Shown here: positions 30,753 to 39,895 of the stretch, piece after piece | Layout: every line of letters starts with the position of its first letter | How positions within the stretch are numbered: position 1 is the first letter of the stretch | Assembly (NCBI RefSeq): GCF_033705735.1 | Contig: NZ_CP131130.1 | Coordinates: forward strand, 3,112,001 to 3,176,000 | Reading direction: 5' to 3' | DNA length: 64,000 nt | Origin: Shinella zoogloeoides | Lineage (GTDB): Bacteria > Pseudomonadota > Alphaproteobacteria > Rhizobiales > Rhizobiaceae | Notes under the pieces: generated by a model | Database searches by the model: none | Told to the model about the DNA's origin: nothing | The model's input: only the letters and a program-made list of their open reading frames with translations | Position numbers and translations under genes: made by a program

Positions 30753-31853
30753 ATGAAGGACATCGTCGTCATCGGCGCAGGCAAGATCGGTTCGACCATC
30801 GCGCGCATGCTGGCCCATAGCGGTGACTACCGCGTCACCGTCGCCGACCGCTCGGAAGAGCAGCTGGCCGCCATCGAGCAGCACGAGGCCGTTTCGACCG
30901 CCGTCGTCGACATCGCCGATGCTGCCGCCATGAAGGCGCTGCTCACCGGCAAGTTCGCCGTTCTCTCGGCTGCCCCCTACCACCTGACGGTCGCGATCGC
31001 CGAAGCTGCCGCCGCTGCCGGCGTGCACTATCTCGACCTCACGGAAGACGTCGAATCCACCCGCCAGGTCAAGCGCATCGCCGAGAACGCCAAGACGGCC
31101 TTCATTCCGCAGTGCGGCCTCGCACCGGGCTTCATCTCCATCGTCGCCAACGACCTGGCAAGCCGCTTCGACACGCTCGACAGCGTTCGCATGCGCGTCG
31201 GCGCCCTGCCGCAGTACCCGTCCAACGCTCTCAACTATAACCTGACCTGGAGCACGGACGGCGTCATCAACGAATATATCGAGCCCTGCGAAGCCATCGT
31301 CGAAGGCGCGCTGATCGAGGTTCCGGCCCTCGAAGAGCGTGAAGAATTCTCGCTCGACGGCGTCACCTACGAAGCCTTCAACACCTCGGGCGGCCTCGGC
31401 ACGCTCTGCGAGACGCTGAAGGGCAAGGTTCGCACGCTGAACTACCGCACGATCCGCTATCCGGGCCACGCCGCCATCATGAAGGCGCTGCTCAACGACC
31501 TCGGCCTGCGTCATCGCCGCGAAGTCCTCAAGGACATCTTCGAAAACGCCCTGCCGACCACCACACAGGACGTCGTGATCATCTTCGTGACCGTTTCCGG
31601 TCGCAAGGGTGGCCGCCTGATCCAGGAAACCTACGCCAACAAGGTCTACAGCGCTCCGGTCGCCGGCGCCCTGCACTCGGCCATCCAGATCACGACGGCC
31701 GGCTCGATCTGCGCCGTGCTCGACATGCTGGCTGACGGCTCGCTGCGCGCCGAAGGCTTCGTTCGCCAGGAAGAAATCGCCCTCGACGCCTTCCTCGCCA
31801 ACCGCTTCGGCCACTACTACGCCCAGGAAAACCGCGGCGCGCACGCCGCCTGA
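30753..31853 (+). CDS. L-lysine 6-dehydrogenase / saccharopine dehydrogenase-like enzyme
   Basis: 366 residues from ATG 30753 (MKDIVVIGAGKIGSTIARML), with GGAGGG 7 nt upstream. An ATG at 30735 is rejected. N-terminal Rossmann fold; then GLAPGF near residue 126, AFNTSGGLGTL near 208 and RTIRYPGHA near 232. These blocks occur in both saccharopine dehydrogenases and the roughly 385-residue lysine 6-dehydrogenases known from Geobacillus and Agrobacterium. No lysine-2-oxoglutarate reductase is nearby, so direct oxidation of L-lysine to 2-aminoadipate 6-semialdehyde, feeding AmaB, is my preferred reading. Codon use looks like that of a well-expressed gene. Two terminators follow. Confidence 0.75.
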   Translation: MKDIVVIGAGKIGSTIARMLAHSGDYRVTVADRSEEQLAAIEQHEAVSTAVVDIADAAAMKALLTGKFAVLSAAPYHLTVAIAEAAAAAGVHYLDLTEDVESTRQVKRIAENAKTAFIPQCGLAPGFISIVANDLASRFDTLDSVRMRVGALPQYPSNALNYNLTWSTDGVINEYIEPCEAIVEGALIEVPALEEREEFSLDGVTYEAFNTSGGLGTLCETLKGKVRTLNYRTIRYPGHAAIMKALLNDLGLRHRREVLKDIFENALPTTTQDVVIIFVTVSGRKGGRLIQETYANKVYSAPVAGALHSAIQITTAGSICAVLDMLADGSLRAEGFVRQEEIALDAFLANRFGHYYAQENRGAHAA

Positions 31854-31869
31854 TTTTCCCGACTTCTTC

Positions 31870-31894
31870 AACGCCCCGGCCAGACCGGGGCGTT
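31870..31894 (+). terminator. Intrinsic terminator of the lysine dehydrogenase gene
   Basis: AACGCCCCGG (31870-31879), 5-nt loop, CCGGGGCGTT (31885-31894), then TTC. A 10-bp perfect stem 17 bp after the stop codon. Confidence 0.85.
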
Positions 31895-31957
31895 TTCGCA
31901 TCGTGGCCCGGCCGCGGGGAAGAGAGAACGCCAGCAAGGCGCGAACAGATAAAAATG

Positions 31958-31974
31958 GGGCCTCTTCGAGGCCC
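31958..31974. terminator. Bidirectional terminator before the convergent MerR gene
   Basis: GGGCCTC (31958-31964), loop TTC, GAGGCCC (31968-31974). AAAAAT precedes it and TTTTCTTTT follows, so it can act on both strands between the lysine dehydrogenase and merR-like genes. Confidence 0.8.
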
Positions 31975-31987
31975 TTTTCTTTTGCAA

Positions 31988-32947
31988 TCAGGCAGCGCTC
32001 GGCCGAAAGGCGATCACGCCCTCCGTCCGCGACCGCACGGTCGGCGTCGCAACGCATGTCGCGACCGCCTCGTAACCCCGCGCGCCCTTGTGGGGTGCCA
32101 CGACCATCGGCATGTCGTGATTGGCCGGGCAGTAGAGGATGGTTTCGTCCGCGCAGATATCCGTGAGGTCGAGGATCGACGAGGAGCGCGTGAGCAGGAA
32201 CAGCGGGCGTTTCCCGAAAGGCCGGCTTCGCAGATAGCGTCGCAGCACCTGCTGCGTGGCCTGATCCAGTCCCTGCTCGACCATGTCGATGACGAGGGCC
32301 GCTGCCTGCGAGGTTTCGATGGCGCGGATCAACGCCGTCAGGGCCGGCGAGGCGTTCGCGCCCTGCTCGACAAGCCGGCGAAGATGGTTGTCGCTTCGCG
32401 CCTGTGCTGCCGCATCGCTGTCCGCCAGCCGCTCCAGACCGATAAAGGCGGCATCCGGCAAGGCTTCGGCAATCGCCTGCGCCAGCCGCGTCTTGCCGCT
32501 TCCCAAGGGGCCGGTGATGTAGGTGACCGGCTTGATGGCCGGGAGGTCGAACCGCTCGCCGCCCCAGGGCCACGGCAATTCCAGCGAGATCGTCCTCTCC
32601 GCCACCGATACCGTTTGCTTTCGCACCGCCTCGACCGATCGCACGGTCTCGGCCAGATCATCGAGCTGGCGTTCGAGGCCGGCTTGATGGGCGGCGAGCG
32701 CGGCGCCGAGATTGTCGCCACCGGCCGACAGGACAGCCTTGATCTGCGCAAGGCCCATCCCGAGCCGCCGCAAGGCGGCGACTTCCCTTGCGCGGGCCAG
32801 TTCGGACGGACCGTATATCCGCCAGCCGGCGGCCGTGCGCAGCGGCGCCAGCAGTCCATTCTGCTCGTAGAGCCGGAGCGCCTTGGCCGAGACGCCGAGT
32901 TCCCTTGCCGCTTCAGCGGCGGTCAGATGAAGGCTGGACCTGCGCAC
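31988..32947 (-). CDS. MerR-type DNA-binding domain fused to a P-loop ATPase
   Basis: 319 residues from a GTG at 32947 preceded by GGGAGGTGAT. Residues about 7-75 are a MerR helix-turn-helix (TAAEAARELGVSAKALRLYE, GLLAPLRTAAGWRIYG). A helical linker (80-115) follows. Then comes a nucleotide-binding domain: Walker A GPLGSGKT at 146-153, a Walker B-like ALVIDMVEQGLD ending near 228, and LLTRSSSILDLTD near 251, which resembles the H-loop region of ABC/SMC-type ATPases. No cysteine metal-binding site of ordinary MerR regulators is seen. The function is unknown. It lies downstream of the aminotransferase operon on the same strand, separated by a terminator. Confidence 0.7.
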   Translation of the reverse strand: MRRSSLHLTAAEAARELGVSAKALRLYEQNGLLAPLRTAAGWRIYGPSELARAREVAALRRLGMGLAQIKAVLSAGGDNLGAALAAHQAGLERQLDDLAETVRSVEAVRKQTVSVAERTISLELPWPWGGERFDLPAIKPVTYITGPLGSGKTRLAQAIAEALPDAAFIGLERLADSDAAAQARSDNHLRRLVEQGANASPALTALIRAIETSQAAALVIDMVEQGLDQATQQVLRRYLRSRPFGKRPLFLLTRSSSILDLTDICADETILYCPANHDMPMVVAPHKGARGYEAVATCVATPTVRSRTEGVIAFRPSAA

Positions 32948-33029
32948 GAATCACCTCCCTGTCGTTCACCACCCTTTTATGCGGTCGGCCCCCGGGGCTG
33001 GGTCAAGCAGACGTTTCGGCAAAGAAAAA

Positions 33030-33054
33030 CCCGCCGCAGGCTGGCTGCGGCGGG
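33030..33054 (-). terminator. Intrinsic terminator of the hglS-to-aminotransferase operon
   Basis: On the minus strand: CCCGCCGCAG (33054-33045), 5-nt loop, CTGCGGCGGG (33039-33030), then GTTTTTCTTT. A 10-bp stem with a U-rich tail, 27 bp after the aminotransferase stop. Confidence 0.85.
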
Positions 33055-33080
33055 CCGAGAAGGCGAGGTGCGCGGGCAGC

Positions 33081-34319
<1,239 letters not shown>

Positions 34320-34335
34320 TTACTCGATGTCGCCC

Positions 34336-35859
34336 TTATTCGATATCAAAGGAGACGCCCTGGGCGAGCGGCAGTGCCTTCGAGTAGTTCACCGTGTTGG
34401 TGGCGCGGCGCATATAGGCCTTCCAGGCGTCGGAGCCGGATTCGCGGCCGCCGCCGGTTTCCTTCTCGCCGCCGAATGCGCCGCCGATTTCAGCGCCCGA
34501 GGTGCCGATATTGACGTTCGCGATGCCGCAGTCCGAACCGTCGGCCGACAGGAAGCGCTCGGCTTCCTGAACGTTGAGCGTGAAGATCGACGAGGAGAGA
34601 CCGGCCGAAACGGCATTGTGGTCTTCCAGCACGGCTTCGAAGTCGGAATACTTCATGACGTAGAGGATCGGCGCGAAGGTTTCTTCGAGAACCGGGCCGG
34701 CCTGCTTCGGCATTTCGACGATGGCGGGCTTGACGTAGTAGGCCGTATCCTTGCCGGCTTCGGTGACGCGCTCGCCGCCGGTGACGGAACCGCCCTCGGC
34801 CTTGGCCGCTGCGATTGCCTTCTGCATGCCGTCGAAGGCCTGCTTGTCGACCAGCGGGCCGACGAGAGCGGAGGTTTCCAGCGGGTTGCCGACGGAAACG
34901 CTGGTGTAGGCCTTCTTCAGGCGCGGAACGAGCTGGTCGTAGACGCTGTCATGCACGAAGAGGCGGCGCAGCGTCGTGCAGCGCTGGCCGGCGGTGCCCA
35001 TGGCGCCGAAGGCGATGGCGCGCAGCGCCATGTCGAGGTCGGCCGAGGGGCAGACGATGCCGGCATTATTGCCGCCGAGCTCGAGGATCGAGCGGGCGAA
35101 ACGCTTGGCGAGGCGCGGGCCGACTTCCTTGCCCATGCGGGTGGAGCCGGTGGCCGAGACGAGCGCGACCTTGTGGTTGTCGACGAGGGCTTCGCCGATG
35201 GCGCGGTCGCCGATGAGGACCTGCGACAGGTTCGCCGGCGCATCGCCGAAGCGGGCGAGCGCGCGCTCGAAGATCGCCTGCGAGGCGAGCGCCGTCAGCG
35301 GGGTCTTTTCAGACGGCTTCCAGACGATGGAATTGCCGGCGACGAGCGCAAGCGCCGCGTTCCACGACCAGACGGCGACCGGGAAGTTGAAGGCCGAGAT
35401 GATGCCGACGACGCCCAGCGGGTGCCAGGTTTCCATCATGCGGTGGCCGGGGCGCTCGGTGGCGATCGTCAGGCCGTAGAGCTGGCGGGAGAGACCGACG
35501 GCGAAATCGCAGATGTCGATCATTTCCTGCACTTCGCCGAGGCCTTCGGAGGTGATCTTGCCGGCTTCGATGGAGACGAGGCGGCCGAGATCGGCCTTGG
35601 AGGCGCGCAGCTCTTCGCCGAGCAGGCGGACGAGTTCGCCGCGCTTGGGAGCCGGAACGAGACGCCAGGCCTTGAAGGCTTCGTGGGCGGCGTCGATCGC
35701 CTTGTTCGTCTCGGCGGCGGAGACGGTCTTCAGCTTGCCGATCTCTTCGCCGCTGACCGGGCTGAAGGAGGCCATGTCGCCACCCTGCCAGGCCGCGCGG
35801 GCAACGCCGAGCTTGTCGAGAAGGGCTGCGGTTTCGGTTTTCACGTCGACTTTCGTCAT
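34336..35859 (-). CDS. amaB: 2-Aminoadipate-6-semialdehyde dehydrogenase (AmaB/ALDH7 type)
   Basis: 507 residues, complete ALDH7-type aldehyde dehydrogenase. The catalytic cysteine is in GTAGQRCTTLRR near residue 300 and the general-base Glu in ILELGGNNAGI near 266. VSATGSTRMGKEV is near 235, and FNFPVAVWSWN, which shapes the NAD and substrate pocket, is near 158. ALDH7 (antiquitin) and Pseudomonas putida AmaB oxidise 2-aminoadipate semialdehyde, which is in equilibrium with piperideine-6-carboxylate. Here both the lysine dehydrogenase and the AmaA-like oxidase could feed it. It has GGGAG upstream and lies 21 bp after the hydroxyglutarate dehydrogenase gene. Confidence 0.9.
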   Translation of the reverse strand: MTKVDVKTETAALLDKLGVARAAWQGGDMASFSPVSGEEIGKLKTVSAAETNKAIDAAHEAFKAWRLVPAPKRGELVRLLGEELRASKADLGRLVSIEAGKITSEGLGEVQEMIDICDFAVGLSRQLYGLTIATERPGHRMMETWHPLGVVGIISAFNFPVAVWSWNAALALVAGNSIVWKPSEKTPLTALASQAIFERALARFGDAPANLSQVLIGDRAIGEALVDNHKVALVSATGSTRMGKEVGPRLAKRFARSILELGGNNAGIVCPSADLDMALRAIAFGAMGTAGQRCTTLRRLFVHDSVYDQLVPRLKKAYTSVSVGNPLETSALVGPLVDKQAFDGMQKAIAAAKAEGGSVTGGERVTEAGKDTAYYVKPAIVEMPKQAGPVLEETFAPILYVMKYSDFEAVLEDHNAVSAGLSSSIFTLNVQEAERFLSADGSDCGIANVNIGTSGAEIGGAFGGEKETGGGRESGSDAWKAYMRRATNTVNYSKALPLAQGVSFDIE

Positions 35860-35880
35860 CGGGTATCTCCCTGTTGCATC

Positions 35881-37311
35881 TCAGAAGGTGATGGCGCCGA
35901 GCGGGCCCGGCGAAGTGATGGTTTTCAACCCGGCCGCAAGCCTGCGGATCTCGTCCGGGGTGTATCTGTCGTAGAAGGCCTGGTTCTTGCGGCCGATGGC
36001 GTGCTCGGCGGAAAAGCTTCCCTCGAACCGCTCGACCGCGACGGTGAAGACCCATTCGCGCAGGTCCGCCTCGAAATCGGGATCGGCAAGGCGCGGATCG
36101 TCCTTCGCCACGACGAGGTTGAAGTGCACGCCGCCATCGCCGATATGGCCGAAGTCGCAGATCGTCACGTCCTCGAAGTGATCAGGCATTTCCGCCTTCA
36201 TATGGGCGAGGAAGGGCATGATGTCACCCCGGCGGAAGGCAAGATCGAAGGCGATCAATCGCCCGCTATGCTTCACGCCCTCGGACAGCGCATGGCGCAG
36301 CGCCCAGATCTCGTGCGGCGGGCCGACGAAGGCGTCAGCCAGCGGCGCGTCCTCCCGCTCCCAGATCGCGGCCAGGACTTCCTCCAGCACCGCGTCGAGC
36401 GGCTGCTCGCCCTCGCGCGGCGGGGTGGAGCGGGAGATTTCCGCGAGGATCACGAAGTCCGGCACGATGCCGCCCTGGAAGGGATTGCGCAGCGAGGGCA
36501 CATGATCGAGCGCGGCGCGCACGGCATTGCCGGACATGCCCTCGAAGGCTGAAAGGTAGCTGCCGAGCGCATCTTCCATGGCGACCAGCAGGGTCGCGAC
36601 CTGTTCTTCCGAAGCCGGCACGAGGAGCGCCGTCGCCGACTGCTTCGGTGCGGGCTCGAGATTCAGCACGCATTCGGTGACGATGCCGAAGGCGCCGGAG
36701 GTGCCGATGAAGAGCTGCTTCCAGTCGATGCCGGTATTGTTCTTGCGCAGGCCGGACGAGAGGTCGAGCACGGTGCCCGCCTCGTCGGCAAGAACGACGG
36801 TGAGACCGAGCGTGTTGCGGCGGACATCGCCGTAGCGCAGGAAGCGCGAGCCGCCGGTATTCGTCGCGATCATGCCGCCAAGGCGCGGATCGGCGCCGAG
36901 GTCGATCGGGAAGAAGAGGCCGGCCTCTTCCAGCCTGCCATTGAGATCGGAAAGGCGAAGGCCCGCGCCTGCCTTCACCGTGCGGTTGACGCGGTCCAGT
37001 TCGAAAGGCGCGGTCAGGCGGTCGAGGCTGAGGATGCCCTGGCTTCCGCTCCCGTCCGGCGTCGAGCCGGAAACGAGGCCGGTATTGCCGGATTGCGGCA
37101 CGAGGGCGATGGCGTTCCGCACGCAATAGGAAACGACGGCGGAGGTTTCCGCGGTCGTCGCCGGGCGGGCGACGAAGGCGGCGCGTCCCTTGTCGTAGCG
37201 CGCGCCGGTCTCGTAAGCGGCCATGTCGGCGGGCTCGGTGAGAAGACCCTTCTCACCGACGAGGCTTTTCAGCGCTTCGATATGCCCTGCCTCGATCATG
37301 CTGGCGTCCAT
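35881..37311 (-). CDS. FAD-linked D-2-hydroxyglutarate dehydrogenase
   Basis: 476 residues from ATG 37311 (MDASMIEAGHIEALKSL). PCMH-type FAD-binding domain (VPQSGNTGLVSGSTP near residue 85; ATNTGGSRFLRYGD near 148) followed by the lactate-dehydrogenase-type C-terminal domain. The latter has the metal-site histidines in FGHIGDGGVHFN near 393 and a closing EHAIGRKN. This is the D2HGDH/DLD2 class. The start overlaps the hglS stop (TAATG), so it should use the D-2-hydroxyglutarate made by HglS, giving 2-oxoglutarate and reduced quinone or electron-transfer flavoprotein. D-lactate is an alternative family substrate, but the coupling argues against it. Confidence 0.88.
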   Translation of the reverse strand: MDASMIEAGHIEALKSLVGEKGLLTEPADMAAYETGARYDKGRAAFVARPATTAETSAVVSYCVRNAIALVPQSGNTGLVSGSTPDGSGSQGILSLDRLTAPFELDRVNRTVKAGAGLRLSDLNGRLEEAGLFFPIDLGADPRLGGMIATNTGGSRFLRYGDVRRNTLGLTVVLADEAGTVLDLSSGLRKNNTGIDWKQLFIGTSGAFGIVTECVLNLEPAPKQSATALLVPASEEQVATLLVAMEDALGSYLSAFEGMSGNAVRAALDHVPSLRNPFQGGIVPDFVILAEISRSTPPREGEQPLDAVLEEVLAAIWEREDAPLADAFVGPPHEIWALRHALSEGVKHSGRLIAFDLAFRRGDIMPFLAHMKAEMPDHFEDVTICDFGHIGDGGVHFNLVVAKDDPRLADPDFEADLREWVFTVAVERFEGSFSAEHAIGRKNQAFYDRYTPDEIRRLAAGLKTITSPGPLGAITF

Positions 37312-38708
37312 TATTCCGCGGCGGCCGCCATGTTGACGATGCCGAGGCACATTTCAAGCGAGGCGCGCTGGATGCCGGCATAATGTGCGAATTCATCCAG
37401 CACCGCGCCGCCGAGATCGCGCTCGAACACCACCTGGTTGGGGCTTGCGACGAAGTCCTGCGTCGCATCGTCGCCGAGGTTCGACTGGAAGATGCCCGCG
37501 GCGCTGACCGGCAGGAAATCCTCGTAGACGATCGGGTCGAACTGGATGAGGCCGGCTTCGATGGCGGTTTCCAGATCGGCGTTGCGACCGGTGACGGACA
37601 TGCCCTTCTCCGTCAGCGAATAGCGGAAATAGCCGAGGCCCGCCTTGCGGATACCGTCCCAGTCGTCCGGGAAGGCCTTGAAGACGTCGGCGAGCGCCGC
37701 CTCGTAGTCGCCGGCATTGGAACCGTCGGCGGCCGGGCGCACGCGGGCGCGGGTCTCGTTCAGCAGCTGGTCGTAGAGCGCGCGGCCCTTCGGCGTCAGC
37801 GCCACGCCGCGCTGCTCGATCTCGCCGAAGCGGGCGGTGTGCGAGCCCTCCTGCCAGCGTCCGTCCTCACCGATAAAGGAAACGGCCTCTTCCAGCGCCT
37901 TGAATGAGGTCTGGCGCAGGAGGATCGGGCACTTGCGGGTCGGCGGGCCCTCGACGACGGCCTTGGGGGCGATGCCCTCTTCCGGCATGCGCGCCTGCAC
38001 CTTGTCGATGTCGAGCGTGCGCGGCGTCAGGTGGTTGATATGCGGGCCCTTGAAGGAGACGACGTCGGCGACCAGCCGGTGCGCGTCGTGCAGGCGCCTG
38101 TACATGTCGGCGCTGACGATGGCGTGGTCGTGCCAGCGGAAGGTTTCCAGCACTTCCGCGACGAGACGGGCGGCATCGACCGCATTGAGGCCGCCGTCGC
38201 GCTCGGCCTTTTCGACCAGCGCAACCGCCTCGTCGGTGAAGATTTTCCGGGCCGCCAGAACCGCGGCCGCTTCCTCGCGCAGCGCGGCATCGGCGATGAG
38301 ATCGAGGCGCAGCAGCGAGGTGAAGACGCGGAACGGGTTGCGGCTGAGGCTTTCCGCGCCGACCGGACGGAAGGCGGTGGAATGAACCGGCACGCCGGCC
38401 GTGGAAAGATCGTAGTAGCCGACCGGGAACATGCCCATGACGGCGAAGACGCGGCGCATCATGGAAAGCTCTGCCGGCGTGCCGAGACGGATGGCGCCGT
38501 GGCGCTCCTCGGAAATGCGCTCCAGCGAATCCGTCGCGTCGAGACGCGCCTTCAGATGCGGGTCGGCGGCAAGCGTCTCCGCGTTCACATCGGCGACCAG
38601 CGACATCAGCGTGCCATAGGCCGGAACCTCGTCGCGATACATGGCGGACATGGCGGCAGAGAAATCCGCGCGGATCTTGTCGGCAGAAACCTGTGCATTT
38701 GCTTTCAT
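37311..38708 (-). CDS. hglS: 2-Oxoadipate dioxygenase/decarboxylase HglS (DUF1338)
   Basis: 465 residues from ATG 38708 (MKANAQVSADKIRADF), almost the length of Pseudomonas putida HglS (464). It is an Fe(II) vicinal-oxygen-chelate enzyme that converts 2-oxoadipate and O2 to D-2-hydroxyglutarate and CO2. His70 and Arg74 fall in SEERHGAIRLG, His226 in GPHINHLTPR, and the third metal ligand is probably Glu296 in ARFGEIEQRG. These match, from memory, the His70, His226, Glu294 and Arg74 described for the P. putida enzyme. A TTG at 38738 gives ten extra residues and is unlikely. First gene of a four-gene operon, divergent from a LysR regulator. Confidence 0.93.
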   Translation of the reverse strand: MKANAQVSADKIRADFSAAMSAMYRDEVPAYGTLMSLVADVNAETLAADPHLKARLDATDSLERISEERHGAIRLGTPAELSMMRRVFAVMGMFPVGYYDLSTAGVPVHSTAFRPVGAESLSRNPFRVFTSLLRLDLIADAALREEAAAVLAARKIFTDEAVALVEKAERDGGLNAVDAARLVAEVLETFRWHDHAIVSADMYRRLHDAHRLVADVVSFKGPHINHLTPRTLDIDKVQARMPEEGIAPKAVVEGPPTRKCPILLRQTSFKALEEAVSFIGEDGRWQEGSHTARFGEIEQRGVALTPKGRALYDQLLNETRARVRPAADGSNAGDYEAALADVFKAFPDDWDGIRKAGLGYFRYSLTEKGMSVTGRNADLETAIEAGLIQFDPIVYEDFLPVSAAGIFQSNLGDDATQDFVASPNQVVFERDLGGAVLDEFAHYAGIQRASLEMCLGIVNMAAAAE

Positions 38709-38732
38709 GGCGAACAGTCTCGTCTCATGGTT

Positions 38733-38782
38733 GCGCAATTTCCGCCGGAAAAGCGCTCACACTTTTCCGGAAATTGCTTTAG
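38733..38782 (-). repeat. Rhizobial-type palindromic repeat, copy 2
   Basis: GCAATTTCCG (38735-38744) pairs with CGGAAATTGC (38768-38777). An alternative inner pairing of CCGGAAAAG with CTTTTCCGG also exists. Read on the minus strand it matches the other copies (CTAAAGCAATTTCCGGAAAAGTG-type start). It lies in the hglS/LysR divergent spacer. Confidence 0.65.
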
Positions 38783-38878
38783 AAGGGTGGGAGGCCCTGA
38801 TCATTCTCAAAACGGATAATACCGGATCGTTTCTCCAAGCGATTGCGACCGTTCTGACTATGTTGATGCGAGGAATGA

Positions 38879-39772
38879 ATGAAGCTCAGTCGCAGGCTGA
38901 TCCCGGACGTCACCACGCTGCAAGCGTTCGAATGCGCTGCCCGCCACGGCAGCTTCACGCAGGCGGCGCATGAACTGAATCTCACCCAGAGCGCCGTCAG
39001 CCGCCAGATAAAGGACCTCGAGGAACAGCTCGGCGTTCTGCTCTTCGAGCGCGTGCGCCAGCGCGTCGTGCTGTCCGACGACGGCCGCCGCTTCCTGCCG
39101 GAAGTGCGCAAGCTGCTGCACCAGACGGAAGAGACCATGCTGCGCGCCATGGCGTCGGCCTCCTCCGAGCACAGCCTCGCCATCGCCACGCTGCCGACCT
39201 TCGGCAGCCGCTGGCTGACGCCGCGCATTCCGGGTTTCCTCGCCGAAAATCCCGGCACGATCATCAACATCGCCTCCCGCTCGGCGCCGTTCGATTTCGA
39301 CGAGGAGAATTTCGACCTCGCGATCCATTACGGCCAGCCCGTCTGGGCCCGCGCGGCCTGCTCCTATCTCTGCAGCGAGGAGATTCTGCCGGCCGCAAGT
39401 CCCGAACTCCTGAAATCCTGGAGCCTTGCCGAGCCGAAGGATCTGGAGAAGGCGCCGCTGCTGCATCTCGCGACCCGCCCGAAACTCTGGGCGCAATGGT
39501 TCGAGCTGAACGGCGGCTCGGCCGACACCGCCTATCGCGGCCACCGCTTCGACCAGTTCGCCATGGTCATCGAATCGGCCGTCGCCGGCCTCGGCTTCGC
39601 GCTGCTGCCGAAATATCTCATCGAACAGGAGCTGGAGAACGGCCGCCTCGCCGTCGTCTTCGACCGCCCGATGCAGACCGAGAACAGCTATTATCTCGTC
39701 GTGCCCGAGGGAAAGCTCGAAAACCCGCTGAGCCAGGCCTTTCGCGCCTGGATCGCCAAGGAGGTTCCCTGA
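38879..39772 (+). CDS. LysR-family regulator of the lysine catabolic cluster (GcvA/PP_5259-like position)
   Basis: 297 residues from ATG 38879, with GAGGAA just upstream. Winged helix at about residues 9-68 (LQAFECAARHGSFTQAAHELNLTQSAVSRQIKDLEE), then a substrate-binding-type effector domain. The style of the domain (LATLPTFGSRWL-like) is that of the GcvA/AmpR subgroup. It stands between divergent hglS and downstream amaA. In Pseudomonas putida a LysR gene also sits between amaB and hglS. Control of these genes in response to 2-aminoadipate or another lysine intermediate is an inference. Confidence 0.88.
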   Translation: MKLSRRLIPDVTTLQAFECAARHGSFTQAAHELNLTQSAVSRQIKDLEEQLGVLLFERVRQRVVLSDDGRRFLPEVRKLLHQTEETMLRAMASASSEHSLAIATLPTFGSRWLTPRIPGFLAENPGTIINIASRSAPFDFDEENFDLAIHYGQPVWARAACSYLCSEEILPAASPELLKSWSLAEPKDLEKAPLLHLATRPKLWAQWFELNGGSADTAYRGHRFDQFAMVIESAVAGLGFALLPKYLIEQELENGRLAVVFDRPMQTENSYYLVVPEGKLENPLSQAFRAWIAKEVP

Positions 39773-39862
39773 GGGACCTGCGCGACGGCTTGATGCGGCG
39801 GGGGCATGACCCCGTTCGCATTTTTTGCTTTAGTCATGGTGGCACTTGGCCGATTGTGCGAG

Positions 39863-39874
39863 GGAAGATCTTCC
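39863..39874. promoter_or_regulatory. 12-bp palindrome upstream of amaA
   Basis: GGAAGATCTTCC at 39863-39874 is a perfect palindrome 21 bp before the amaA start codon, in the 123-bp gap after the LysR gene. It could be an operator. It also places purine-rich GGGAAG some distance from the ATG, where no better ribosome site is visible. Confidence 0.3.
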
Positions 39875-39895
39875 TCCTTTAAAAGACACACCACC

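Noticed and set aside
30714..32573. A 619-codon minus-strand open frame opposite the lysine dehydrogenase and in an alternative frame of the MerR-ATPase gene
   Set aside because: No homology; it covers two terminators and conflicts with well-supported genes.
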